Source of the DNA: Craterostigma plantagineum
Lineage: Eukaryota > Streptophyta > Magnoliopsida > Lamiales > Linderniaceae
Length of the DNA stretch: 64,000 bases
Assembly (NCBI GenBank): GCA_027422505.1
Contig: JAPQWV010000750.1
Span: 1 to 64,000 of the forward strand
Direction of reading: 5' to 3'
The notes under the pieces were generated by a model, which ran no database searches, was not told the DNA's origin, and saw nothing but the letters and a program-made list of their open reading frames with translations. Below, one piece after another: positions 44,822-55,779 of the stretch (position 1 is the stretch's first letter; each line of letters begins with the position of its first letter). The position numbers and the translations under genes were made by a program.

Positions 44822-45479
44822 TTTGAGATCAAGAAACCTAACCCTTTGTAACTGGAGAGAAAAGAAATTGAAAAATATAACAACATACTTCATCTTCTCG
44901 TAGAATATAAAAAGAATAGAAAATAGCATGTGCCCATTTGAAATCAAGCAAACCCATATGTGCGAAAGGCATCTTCAAGCAGCAATCAAGTCAAAGAATG
45001 AAATATCCCCAATTCCTCAATTCGAAAATTACGTTTAAAAAGAATCATACCTTTCAAGTGGTTGGAGATTTTAATCGTCGCTGGGCAAATCACTCGTGGG
45101 CTGGAGAATTTTATCGCCGATGGCACTCTTGCTCGTGGTTGGGTGTCATCGAACGAGATAGTCGATGGTTGGATGTCATTCTTGTCGCATTCTAGTAGGT
45201 GTTGAGATATGATAAGAAATTTTTCAATGGGCTGAAGCGTTTCAACGAGACAGATGCAAAGGGTAATGCGAGAAATAAATTTTAAAATAAGGGATAAATC
45301 TATCAAAAGTAAATGGGATTAGATAAAGGAAGGTAGGGCTGTATTATTTAATACTTAATAGGGGGTATTAAGATGTATCAAATAAACCCTACCTTTAAAA
45401 TAATCTCCCTACCAAACACAATTTTTATTAATCCTATCCCATCTTAACCCCCCTAATACCCCCTACCAAACGGCTCTTT

Positions 45480-45610
45480 GCATAACTAGATGATTAGGTA
45501 CCTCGGTTCGCACTTTTTTAAAGTGAATGGGAAGATATCGGATTGGAGCATAGCGAATGCCTTCTTTTGGACTTGGTCATGTTTGGCTTGGGCATCGTCA
45601 CGTTGACGTT
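45480..45610 (-). pseudogene. Left part of an open frame interrupted by Athila-2
   Basis: On the minus strand the frame that enters from 52733-52960 can be continued here across the Athila-2 target site (DDAQAKHDQVQKKAFAML, then QSDIFPFTLKKCEP). It ends at a TAG near 45493-45495, next to the PIF border. The lysine/glutamine-rich text looks protein-like. No family is recognised. Short, so chance is possible. Confidence 0.3.
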
Positions 45611-46995
45611 TGATAAGTTAGGATTTTACATTATTTTATGCCCCGTAAAGTGCATTCCTAATCGTTATTTACATAATAATGCCTTGAATATCCTACTTTA
45701 TGTTTATATTTGCTCTTCGATAAGATATCCCAGCGATATTGAAAATAGGAAAATACGATCAAGTTTTGGGGAGGATATTCTAGCAATATTCAGCATTAAT
45801 TGGGGCAGCTAGGAAATTTGACCAAAATTCTCTAATTTTGAGGATCAGATCACGTGGAGAATAACTAGTCAAAGAATGAGTCATCTTTCTTTGAATAAAA
45901 GATCATGGGCATGTGAGGGAAGCTGAAATCTCGTTGCCACATGGACGTATTAAAGGAAGAGAAGATCAAATAATATATCAGACGACGGCTTGGAAATTTG
46001 AATATTAGATATTCAAAGATACGAACAGATCCAAAAAGCTTTTCCTATATAAAAAGAGGAAGTAAGTCATCGAATAAACAGAGAAACGACGGAGGGGGAG
46101 AGAACGACGGCTGAGAAGAAAAATAAAAAGCAGCGAATACATCGAAGAATAAAAAGGGAAAAGACGGCGAAGAGCGAGACAAGTCGAGCACCGAAAAAGG
46201 GCGAATTTCTTATCTTTTAATATTTCGTTTTCGACAATGTTTTCTTTTGATTCTTTGTCGTTTTCGTATATTAATATTCTAGGCTAATTTCTTTTGTGAT
46301 TGAGGCCGTGTAAGGCCGGATTTTGACTACGTATTAATGCTATTATTATCTTATTTAATCATATGATTTCTTTGTTTGCGCTTCATATGCGTACGTGTGA
46401 TTGGCCTGCATGCGTATGATTATTGATTGGTTTATGAGATGGACTAAGTGATTAAACCGATTAGAACAAAACATTGAATACACTACGTAAAACCGACCAG
46501 AGATGGAATTCGGTTTCGTATGTGTGGTTTCCGAAGCCTTAGGCGCCGAAAGCTTCTAAACTCGGGGAATTTCACGAAGATCGAATGCACGTATAGGAAC
46601 TACAGTCATATAGACATATAGTTGATTGATTCTCTATTTACGTAGGGTTGCTAGTTACGTGAATGACGGGTAGCACATATATTAGGTAATTCCACCTTGA
46701 CTTGATTCATGTTGATTAGATAGATGATATTGCATGAAAACGTAGGAATATTTCTTGTCGAGCATGTGTCTTAATCACGTTCGTCGTTAACTGCTCTATC
46801 CTCACCTATTTTATTTGCGTTTATTTTAATCTTTGTGTTTTATCACTTTTATCGAATCATCAAAAACTATAAAATTTCCTTTAGTCTAAACTAGAAGTAG
46901 TAATATTATCTTAGAATTAATCGAGCTGTCTTCGTGGATCGATACTCGGACTTCGTCCGTTTTACTAGTACACTTGCTAGTATTTGAGCGTGTCA
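45611..46995 (+). mobile_element. Athila-2 5' LTR (1385 bp)
   Basis: TGATAAGTTAGGATTTTAC to GAGCGTGTCA. It contains about 63 bases (GGGGCAGCTAGG onwards, about 45799-45862) that the 3' LTR lacks. Confidence 0.85.
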
Positions 46996-47001
46996 AGTTT
47001 T

Positions 47002-47019
47002 TGGCACCGTTGCCGGGGA
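47002..47019 (+). other. Primer-binding site of Athila-2
   Basis: TGGCACCGTTGCCGGGGA differs from the Athila-1 site by one base (GCACC for GCGCC). Confidence 0.85.
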
Positions 47020-47172
47020 CAGCGGTATTATGAATTTTAGGATTTTATTCTAGTTTTAGTCTAGATTTATTATTATTTTTATTATTTTTTTTATTACTAC
47101 TTTTCGCGTGTCTATTTTCATTATTACTATTATTTTCACTTATTTTGATTGTTATTTTCTTTTGCAGGAATA

Positions 47173-48693
47173 ATGGAGAATCAAGAACGCGAGGAACTTC
47201 CTCCACGACCCACTTTACTAAGCCTAGCGCTTCCAGGAATTTTCGATGACAGCGACTCGATTACCATCCCGTCGGGACCAAATAATCATTTCGAGATTAA
47301 ACCCGTTACTATACTGATGGTGACGGGTTCAACACAGTTTCATGGGCTTACAAACGAGGACGCAAATTCACATATTGTAAAATTCACTCAAATTTGCAGA
47401 ACTATTAAGTATACTGGGGTCTCTACATAAGTGATAAAGCTGACATTTTTTCCCTTTTCTTTGACAGGTAAGGCTTCTGAATGGTTCTCATCATTGCCAC
47501 ATGCATCTATCACTAGTTGGGAGCAACTAGTAGAGTGTTTTCTAGGAAAATATTACCCATTGTCAAGGACCAGCGAGATTAGGAGCTTACTGGTGAACTT
47601 TAAACAAGAAGGTGGCGAATCTCTGAGCGATGCATGGAGTAGATACAAGAGTCTTCTGAGACAATGCCCGAATCACAGTATACCCCTAAGCGTTCAGATG
47701 CAGTCATTTTTCTTGGGGCTGAGCACACCAAACAAAAGGACCGTCGACGGCGGATGCGCACGAAACTTCATGGACTTGGGCGACGAGGAAGCACTCCAGG
47801 CCATCGAGCGAATTGCAGCCTACCCAGCAAGATATACTGAGCATGATATGGACCGACAGCCGGCTGGAGTACATGAGATAAGTAGCTCGTTGGAGGCGCA
47901 ATTCGAAGCCATACACAAAAGGTTTGACCAGATACAATCCAAGAACCCCAAGGCGGTACATCCACAATAGGCAAAAGAATGCATACTCCAACACATGCGA
48001 CCCAAGCTGGCGAGGCCATCGAATCTGTCGTACGGAAATTCGCACTACTTAAAGCCTCCAGAAGCTCAAAATCAACAGAATGGGCCATCAACAAAACAAA
48101 AAGCCGATTGAGAGATAGCATTTGAGAAATTGGCGGGCTATCAAGGCGATCAGAGTCGTAAGATAGACGAACGATTCAACAAGATAGAGGGCACAATACA
48201 AAGTTTGGCGACTACAATTGAACATCTAACAAGTTCAATGTCCGAGCGCAAGCCAGGTACACTCCCAAGCGACACTGAAAGAAACCCTCGAGAGTACGCG
48301 AATGTCATTGAACTGAGAAATGGAAAGAAGCTTGAATCGTTCCAAGAGACCAAGAAGGTTGAAGAAACAAAAGAGACAGAGACATCCGATCAGAGCGAAT
48401 TCACTTCCACGGACACTATGGTTCACGGCCCTGAAAAGAACAAACGGGCAGAAGAAGTAGAGGACGAGTCAGATTCACTCTTGAAGAAAAAGAAGGTCAA
48501 CCCACTCCCACCGATAAAAATCCGAACTCCATATCCAACGGCTTTACGAAAAGGGAAGAATCATGAAGATTTTGATCGTTTCATTAATATATTTAAAAAA
48601 CTTGAAGTTAATATCCCTTTTATTGAGGCTTTGTTACAGATGCCAAAGTACGCCAAATGCCTGAAGGAGCTACTATTCGAGAAACAAAGTTAA
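47173..48693 (+). pseudogene. Athila-2 gag with three in-frame stops
   Basis: ATG at 47173 lies 6 bases after a splice-acceptor-like TTTTGCAG. The frame reads HFEIKPVTILMVTGSTQFHG, ANSHIVKFTQICRTIKYTG, a TAA at 47428-47430, then FFPFSLTGKASEWFSSLP, ESLSDAWSRYKSLLRQCPNH (Retrotrans_gag), a TAG at 47968-47970, a TGA near 48110, then a glutamate/lysine-rich tail to 48693. All three stops are single-base changes in one otherwise continuous frame. A frame change near 48655 joins protease. No zinc knuckle is seen. Compared with Athila-1 the domain order is the same but the sequence is clearly diverged. Confidence 0.85.
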
Positions 48694-49230
48694 AAGAAGA
48701 CGGAACAATAGCTCTCACCGAGGAATGTTCAACAGTATTACAGAAGAAGCTTCCGTCGAAGCTTAAGGATCGAGGGAGTTTCTCTATTGCTTGTGCTATT
48801 GGATCTCTTACATTTAATAACGTGTTACGCGATCTTGGTGCGAGTATTAATTTGAAGCCATTTTCATTATTTAGAAAATTGGGACTTGGTGAGCCGAAAC
48901 CCACATCTACTATCCTCCAGCTCGCTGATAGATCAATCACGTATCCACGAGGAAAAGTGGAAGACGTATTGGTGAAGGTCGAAGAGCATTACTTCCCTGC
49001 TGATTTTATCGTGTTGGATATGGAAAAAGATGATAACCTCCCACTGATACTTGGACGTCCGTTCCTGAACACGGCGAGAGCTATTATTGATGTCAGTAAT
49101 GGTTAACTTATTTTGCAAGTTGGGGATGAGAAAGTGGAATTTGATGTTTATAAATCTATGAAATGCCCCACTGATGAATCATGCTCGTTTATCGATATTT
49201 TTGACCCGTGTGCTTTAGGTACAACTTGTC
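48657..49230 (+). pseudogene. Athila-2 aspartic protease
   Basis: The frame runs KLKEDGTIALTEECSTVLQK, then the active site [33 protein letters not shown] and FIVLDMEKDDNLPLILGRPF, to TAA at 49104-49106. The same frame continues for about 45 codons (LILQVGDEKVEFDVYKSM). The catalytic Asp in DLGASI is intact. It matches the Athila-1 protease residue by residue over long stretches. This is the last pol domain retained. Confidence 0.85.
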
Positions 49231-49606
49231 TGGAGAGAATACCAGCAAGCTGAAGGACCGCCAGAACATGAAGGCTAATGTTCGAATAGATCCGGTGAAC
49301 AGGAACAAGGCTAAATCTAATCATAACTTAGTTTCTTCTGTGTTGAATTTTAACATATGGACGTCGTGGACTAAAAAGAGCAGTAGCTCTAAATCTAACA
49401 AGAAGGAGGTCCCACCGAAGAAAAAGAAGAAGCTTCGTCGGAAAGACGGCACAGAGGATGACACCTACATATGGCGAAAAAAGGAGAACCTTCAACCCCA
49501 CATGATGATGCAGACACTATCACCAGAAAGAGGGGAGCCCAAGGTGTACAACGGTCGAGATATTTGGAAAGAAGACTCGATCAACCTCGATCATCCACCA
49601 GAATGA
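49208..49606 (+). pseudogene. Athila-2 remnant after the pol deletion
   Basis: A 132-codon frame that is lysine-rich in the middle (KKEVPPKKKKKLRRKDG) and ends GEPKVYNGRDIWKEDSINLD. Its end lines up with the end of Athila-1 integrase ([19 protein letters not shown]), followed in both by a stop, a GTCGAGCTAA-like stretch and the conserved hairpin. So the last integrase codons survive. Whether the basic middle is a new coding segment or out-of-frame remnant is unclear. Confidence 0.45.
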
Positions 49607-51392
49607 GCAGTTTGTGAGTCGAGCTAACGACTATAAAAGCAGCGCTTCTTGGGAGGCAACCCAAAGCCTATCGATGAATATATATTATTTTATTAAGTCC
49701 TATTTACTTTATATCATTTTTTTCCTAATAAAAATTCGCTCTCACGGTGCCGCCTAGTCACGTTTTCTCGCAGGCTCATAACCGTTTGGGGGTTGTCCAT
49801 TCACGATGGTTGCTTGTTTACTGCCGATCAACCAAGCCTTCTCATCGACCGACTTAAAATTCAGGGCAGTGTCACTTCAACTCTCTCTTTACTTTTATTG
49901 TACACATTGAGGACAATGTGCTATTTAGTTTGGGGGTGGGATGTGACACATGCTAGATTAATTACATATTTAGGTGTCGATGTGTTTCGGTCTTTTTAGT
50001 GGGTATAACTGATGAAGGTTGCGATTTGAACGTCATCTGTCGAATCTCCTGTCAATGACGAAAATTTTTAAATTTTTACCGTGTCGTGATATGATTCGGC
50101 GAGTTGAGTGAGGTAGTCTTACATGTGCATTGTCGTGATATTAGCATGATTATTTGGCTACATTGACTGCTTTAGGAGAGTATTGCGTATCATGAAGCAC
50201 AAACCCAGCTATACATGTGAGTTCTTGAGCCTTCAGAGGTTAATGAAGAGCAACTCATTATGCTCGGTGTTTATTCTTGTGTGACACGCATGGACTGAAT
50301 ATTTTCAAACTTGCTCTGTTATACATGTCAATGGTTACTATGTGGATTTTTGTGTGCGAAAATGAGAAGGGCGCTAGGATTGAGTCATTGGCCTAAATAT
50401 TTCCCTACCTTACGTATTTACCACTTAGTGAGCCCCTTTAAGTCTTATTTGACTTGTTGATTTGGAGCCCAGATATTTAGCCTAATTGCCTCATATCTAG
50501 TCTATACGACCCATATCAATGTGTTAATTTATCGATATCTTGATAAGTGGCTTGTTGGTTGAGAAGGAGCTAATCGTCGATGCATATTAGTTATATGAAC
50601 TCGTCCTATGATATAGATCTGTCGTCGTAATATTGCAGCGGACTAGAAACCTCTCTCTTCGATAAGACGTACAAAAAGAAAATGATGGGAGGGGCTGGTT
50701 CGAAAAAAAAATAGAGAAGGAAAAAAAAGAACAGTGAAAAAAAAGAAAGAAAAAAAAGCAAAAAAAATAGAAGAAAAGAAAAAAAAAGAAAAAAACAATG
50801 CTGAAAAAGAAAGCGGGCGAGAAGAGCTAGAAAGGAAAAAGGACGAGTCAAGTGAAAATAGGCACGGCGTTAGAAGAGCGAAAAAAGTGGTTAGAAGAGC
50901 GATTCGATGAGTTACACGTTGATACTTTTAGCCCACTTTCCCATATGACGCACCTTTTCAAAACTCGAGCCCCATTACAACCCTTGATGAAAGACCATTT
51001 GATTCGTGCATGACTTCTACTATGTGACTATGGTATGATATATTTGCAAGCATAGAGTAAATTCTTTTCATGTCGTGAATTGAGCGTTTTTATACAGATC
51101 CCTTTGAAAATGCCCCGAGCGACTTGAGCGGTCCTAGTGAGAGTTGTGGATTGATACGTGGTATAATTGTAGAAATGTCTTTCACGCTATGATAAGATTG
51201 CGACCTATTACCTCATGCCTCGTGTTTTGACTAGATCGTTCATTAGTTGATGAGTATCTCGACTTTATTGGCTTTTATGTTTTCTGAGATGAAACAGGAG
51301 AATTTCATTGATAGATGTTCTATAATCCTAAGTTGATTTGGTTTTATTTCGCTTTTATGATCGACGACGATCGAAGCTAGTTTGGGGGTTGT
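49607..51392 (+). other. Long 3' noncoding region of Athila-2
   Basis: It holds the hairpin at 49648-49664, polypurine-type tracts at 49783, 49926 and 51378, and an A-rich block at about 50700-50800. Stretches in between also match Athila-1 by eye, for example around GTATCATGA and CACAAACCCAG. No ORF is convincing. Confidence 0.75.
51378..51389 (+). other. Polypurine tract of Athila-2
   Basis: TAGTTTGGGGGT ends three bases before the 3' LTR TG at 51393, as in Athila-1. Confidence 0.75.
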
Positions 51393-52732
51393 TGATAAGT
51401 TAGGATTTTACATTATTTTTATGCCCCGTAAAAGTGCATTCCTAATCGTTATTTACATAACAATGCCTTGAATATCCTACTTTATGTTTATATTTGCTCT
51501 TCGATAAGATATCCCAGCGATATTGAAAATAGGAAAATACGATCAAGTCTTGGGGAGGATATTCTAGCAATATCCGGCATTAATAACTAGTCAAAGAATG
51601 AGTCATCTTTCTTTGAATAAAAGATCATGGGCATGTGAGAGAAGCTGAAATCTCGTTGCCACATGGACGTATTAAAGGAAGAGAAGATCAAATAATATAT
51701 CTGACGACGGCTTGGAAATTTGAATATTCAATATTCAAAGATACGAACAGATCCAAAAAGCTTTTCCTATATGAAAGAGGAAGTCATCGAATAAACAGAG
51801 AAACGACGGAGGAGGAGAGAACGACGGCTGAGAAGAAAAAAAAAGGCAGCGAACACATCGAAGAATAAAAAGGGAAAAGACAGCGAATAGCGAGACAAGC
51901 GAGCACCGAAAAAGGGCGAATTTTCTTATCTTTTAATATTTCGTTTTCGACAATGTTTTTTTTTGTATTCTTTGTCGTTTTCGTATATTAATATTCTAGG
52001 CTAATTTCTTTCGTGATTGAGGCCGTGTGAGGCCGGATTATGACTACGTATTAATGCTATTATTATCTTATTTAATCATATGATTTAAGTTATGTATTCT
52101 TTGTTCGCGCTTCATATGCGTACGTGTGATTGGCCTCCATGCATATGATTATTGATTGGTTTATGAGACGGACTAAGTGATTAAACCGATTAGAACAAAA
52201 CATTGAATACCACTACGTAAAACCGACCAGAGGTGGAATTCGGTTTCGTATGTGTGGTTTCCGAGACCTTAGGCGCCGAAAGCGTCTAAACTCGGGGAAT
52301 TTCACGAAGATCGAATGCACGTATAGGAACTACAGTCATATAGACATATAGTTGATTGGTTCTCTATTTACGTAGGGTTGCTAGTTACGTGAATAACGGG
52401 TAGCACATATATTAGGATATTCCACCTTGACTTGATTCATGTTGATTAGATAGATGATATTGCATGAAAACGTAGGAATATTTCGTGCCGAGCATGTGTC
52501 TTAATCACGTTCGTCGTTAACTGCTCTATCCTCACCTATTTTATTTGCGTTTATTTTATTATTTGTGTTTTATCACTTTTATCAAATCATCAAAAACTAT
52601 AAAATTTGTCTAAACTAGAATTAGTAATATTATCTTAGAATTAATCGAGCGGTCTTCGTGGATCGATACTCGGACTTCGTCTGTTTTACTACTTGCACGA
52701 CCTAGTACACTTGCTAGTATTTGAGCGTGTCA
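51393..52732 (+). mobile_element. Athila-2 3' LTR (1340 bp)
   Basis: TGATAAGTTAGGATTTTAC to GAGCGTGTCA, followed by AGGTT. Compared with the 5' LTR it lacks about 63 bases and has small insertions near 52087 and 52691. Confidence 0.85.
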
Positions 52733-52737
52733 AGGTT

Positions 52738-52960
52738 GTACACTCTTCTCCATCCCGATATATTTTTCACCGGCGCCCATAGTCGGACCAAGAATGTCGT
52801 CCATCTCGAGATCATCAAAGTCAATAAAAATCTCCTTAGGGTCGTGTTCATAGTCGTAGTCTTGTGGTTGTGACGAACTACCAACCGCACGCTTTCCTTC
52901 GAATGAAATGAAGCACGACGAAGAGGATACATCAGTGATGATGAACGTTAAATGCGACTA
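52738..52960 (-). pseudogene. Right part of an open frame interrupted by Athila-2
   Basis: On the minus strand, after a TAG, the frame is open from about 52960 leftwards to the Athila-2 border. It reads VSSSSCFISFEGKRAVGSSS, then an acidic stretch PKEIFIDFDDLEMDDILGPT and GAGEKYIGMEKSV. It continues on the other side of the element at 45610-45496. No family is recognised. It may be part of a host gene or an older transposon gene. A shorter ATG-initiated frame overlaps it in another phase. Confidence 0.35.
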
Positions 52961-53267
52961 ATAAAATTAAAGGAGCTTGACATTTTAATAATGAAAGTTT
53001 CAGGGCTTGATAACTGAGAATAGTGATGAGATTTCTCAAGATATATATTTATAGACAAAATTTACCAAGGATACCTAATCTTGTACGTCAATCTGCAGTG
53101 AACACTCAATCTCAACCATCCATTTAATAAAAATATATCATCCATTTAAAAAATAGCCACTTGGTGAGTGAGGGGGGTGGATTTTTCTTTAAAAGGGTAA
53201 AATTTATGAACCGCCGGTTTAAACAATAACCGAATGTTATAACTCGTCGGCAAACAACGTGACATAT

Positions 53268-53937
53268 AGGGGGTGGTGTTTGTTTACGGTGATCCAACAT
53301 CACCGTGATACTCACATCACCGTAATGTGAATATCACCGTGACGTGGATCAAGGTGATATATCATTACCGTGTTTGTTTTGGGGTGATATTTCATTTTGC
53401 ATATCAATGTGATATTAGAATATTGTGTTTGTCTAATCACGGTGATGTGTGGGGTGATATTGCATGTCATATTTAACCCTACGAATATTATCTAGATTAT
53501 GGGATAATATATATATATATATATATATATTGAGATGATACTATTTTAATATCGAGTTTAATATTTTAAGAATTAATAATAAGTTTTTCGTATAGTTATT
53601 CAATATAATTAGTTATTATTAATATATTATTATAAGATTTAAATAATGAAATTATATAATTTAAAATATAAATAAGGATATATTAGGTATAAATGCTAAA
53701 TTAGGGGGTAATGTTGTCCAAATACAAATTTGAAAGATCACTCCATCACGGTGATGTAAGATCACTTAACTTTTTTGGGGTGATCCAAAAGGTAGGATAT
53801 CACCTCATTTTTTATCACCTAGTTGATCTGTCATTACGGTGATGACTCATCACCTAGGCTAAACAAACATGGTGATGATAAAGCGACGAGAGGATTACGG
53901 TGATATTTTGGAGGATCACCCCAAAACAAACGCCCCC
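53268..53937. mobile_element. MITE with GGTGAT-rich subterminal repeats (670 bp)
   Basis: The left end is GGGGGTGGTGTTTGTTTACG; the reverse complement of the right end is GGGGGCGTTTGTTTTGGGG. ATATA flanks both sides (53263-53267 and 53938-53942). Motifs GGTGATAT, CGGTGAT and their complements recur many times within 250 bases of each end. The middle is AT-rich with an AT dinucleotide run near 53509-53532. There is no coding capacity. The GGGGGTGTTTG-type end resembles Tourist/Harbinger MITEs, but a 5-base duplication is not typical of them, so the superfamily is left open. Confidence 0.7.
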
Positions 53938-53942
53938 ATATA

Positions 53943-54273
53943 GTACTGTTCTAATTAGTCGCAGTTCTGGTTTGTAATCGGAACCGGCAAACGGTTTGAA
54001 ACTGCCGATTCCGATTTATTTGGGAAAGTCTAATTATAGATGAGAGGTTGCATGATCGACTGTCCAACATTTCCTTGAGTGAGTATATCACATTTTCACC
54101 TGAACTAGTGCACTTGAATCGATCGGATTGCAGGCTATTGCGCTGATCGTGGGGTTTACTTGGTCTTCCTAACAACATACTTGGGTTGACCAAAACAAAA
54201 AACTCATAACTTAGTAAACCAATGCCTTAATTTGGAATCGTTATTTTCAATTTAATACTCTACGGAATGCTTT
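53943..54273. other. Unassigned interval beside the MITE
   Basis: No gene. It contains the GC-poor inverted-looking words CCGGCAAACGGTTTGAAACTGCCG near 53984-54007. It may be the far end of the copia-2 LTR region, but the LTR limit is not resolved. Confidence 0.3.
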
Positions 54274-54280
54274 TCTCTTC

Positions 54281-54351
54281 TTTTTTTTTTTTATCGAAAC
54301 GATAGAATTAATGTCACAATAAAAACTTAAGTAGATTAAAAAGCCCTTGGA
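54281..54351 (-). mobile_element. Extremely 5'-truncated LINE (about 71 bp) with a 7-bp duplication
   Basis: On the minus strand the sequence TCCAAGGGCTTTTTAATC to TATCGTTTCGAT is followed by an A-tail (twelve T at 54281-54292 on the plus strand). TCTCTTC flanks both sides (54274-54280 and 54352-54358). An A-tail plus exact short direct repeats is the LINE-type insertion signature. The element has no coding part. It interrupts the copia-2 LTR region. Confidence 0.65.
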
Positions 54352-54358
54352 TCTCTTC

Positions 54359-54687
54359 GGTAACATCATGATCCGTTAGAGAACAAAGCTTGTTGGTCCC
54401 GAATGCACCAAACAAGGAATCAAAGAGGCTTTGATTGAATGAAAAGGGAGAATTTCTCACCTTCAAGTGTGTGTAGTGTGTGGAAACTAGGGTTAGCCTT
54501 TTGATCTTTGATTACCTTTCAAATGGTGTTGGTAAAACCTTATATACCACATTAACCCTAGGTATATTAAGGCTCAAACACTAAAGATTAACTAAATACA
54601 TTCTAGTCCAAAGCCCAAGCTAAAAAGATAATTACAATATTAATCCCAAGACATAAACTATTGACACAATCACTAAATATCCTAACA
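54359..54687 (-). mobile_element. Copia-2 3' LTR (left end unresolved)
   Basis: On the minus strand the LTR starts TGTTAGGATATTTAG directly after a polypurine tract. It holds a TATATAAGG promoter motif. The LINE interrupts it or its flank at 54351, and the end could lie further left (to about 54170). It differs from the LTRs of copia-1, so the two SIRE-type elements are separate families. Confidence 0.6.
54537..54548 (-). promoter_or_regulatory. TATA box in the copia-2 LTR
   Basis: GGTATATAAGGTT on the minus strand, about 140 bases into the LTR, in the right place for U3. Confidence 0.5.
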
Positions 54688-54688
54688 A

Positions 54689-54699
54689 TCTCCCCCTTT
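54689..54699 (-). other. Polypurine tract of copia-2
   Basis: AAAGGGGGAGAT on the minus strand ends next to the LTR TG. It is the reference for the GGGGGAGA tracts elsewhere in the window. Confidence 0.75.
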
Positions 54700-55779
54700 G
54701 TGTCAATTGTTGGGAGTCTTGGATCTTGGGCGTTGTTATGGTGGATTAGCGTGTTAGTGTTTCGCGAAGTCCTAGCTTGAACTCGAAGGCTCGGAGATTC
54801 CTTTGAAGGACCATTCGATCAGCTATCGCGTCAATGAGCTTCGCGAACTTGGATCGGCAGAGTGGATCTTCTTCCGAAAGGATGCGGCAAATCCTCATGA
54901 GTTTGTCTTGGATGATGGTGAGCGTCCCATCCGAGAACTTTGCCACTTCGGAGCAGCGCAGCAGCCTCATCTTTCCCTTGTAGTTCGAGTAGGCGACCGC
55001 CGGATGGTCTCCGTCGATCACATCGCCTTCTCGGTAGTCGTCCGCGTTCTTGAAAGATGGGCGAGTCAGATTCACCTTCTTCAGGTTGTGCTCCACTGCC
55101 ATCTGCAGATCGTGGGTGGCGAAGAATCTGACTGTCGGAGCATGTGGCGCTTGAGAGCCACATATCCCATGGTGACCGGTTCAGCTCAAGATGTCCAGAG
55201 CTTCTGAGGACGAGTCTGAACTGCTTCATGGATTCCAGCATGCTGTACAGGTCACCCAGGCGCAGAAACTTGAAGTCCGCCTCACTGACTTCACAGTAGC
55301 TCTCATCCTGCCTAATTACTGTGAATACTGGATAATGGACAGGTCCTTTCGACTCTTGGCGGAGGTCAGTGACTTTGCAGATGGGGGCCTGATTCATTTC
55401 CAGAGCGATGTTTTCCTCATCGGATAGCGTCCTCTTTGTGCACTTGTGGAAAAGAAGGCTCCATCGATAGAGCTTCTTCTTTTCCTCGCTCCAATTTTGG
55501 ATGTTCATCAGCTCATACTCGTCGAAGTTTGTGATGATCTGCTCCTTGCGCCGCCAGATCCTCTTCCTGATCTCTTCTTGAAATGGTGCGGTGATCTTTT
55601 TGTTTTCCCACGGTGCTTCTGGTATATCCACGGTGGGCACATCCGTTTGAGCAGCAGGAGCCTCAGTTTGCTGCGCTTGGAATTGTTGGATGTTCTCGAG
55701 CTCGGCAGGTTCAGCGTCGTATTCCTCTCCGTTCTCGTCGTCTGCGGTGTTGATCAGCGTAAGCGAGGCTTCCATTAGC

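Larger units (their letters stand above)
41561..45476 (+). mobile_element. PIF/Harbinger DNA transposon with both genes (3.9 kb)
   Basis: The left terminus GAGCCCGTTTGGTTGGC and the reverse complement of the right terminus GAGCCGTTTGGTAGGGG share GAGCC(C)GTTTGGT, with GGTATTAG a little further in on both. The flanking triplets are TTA (41558-41560) and TTT (45477-45479), compatible with the TWA target duplication of this superfamily after one change. Inside are a Myb/SANT-like ORF1 on the plus strand and a DDE transposase on the minus strand, tail to tail. Both genes carry breaks, so this copy is inactive, though its termini may still respond to an active source. Confidence 0.85.
45611..52732 (+). 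mobile_element. Athila-like gypsy element lacking most of pol (7.1 kb), Athila-2
   Basis: It has LTRs at 45611-46995 and 51393-52732, a tRNA-Asp-type primer site at 47002-47019, gag, protease, a short integrase C-terminal remnant, a long 3' noncoding region and a polypurine tract. It is flanked by ACGTT (45606-45610) and AGGTT (52733-52737), a 5-base target duplication with one change. Reverse transcriptase, RNase H and the integrase core are absent. It is a different family from Athila-1 but the same lineage: LTR starts agree (TGATAAGTTA). Each LTR carries private indels, including about 63 extra bases in the 5' LTR near 45799-45862. Confidence 0.85.

Noticed and set aside
45543..45812. Short frames over LTR starts, such as 45543-45812 and 51635-51868
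   Set aside because: They lie across LTR sequence, have no motif, and differ between the two LTR copies because of indels.
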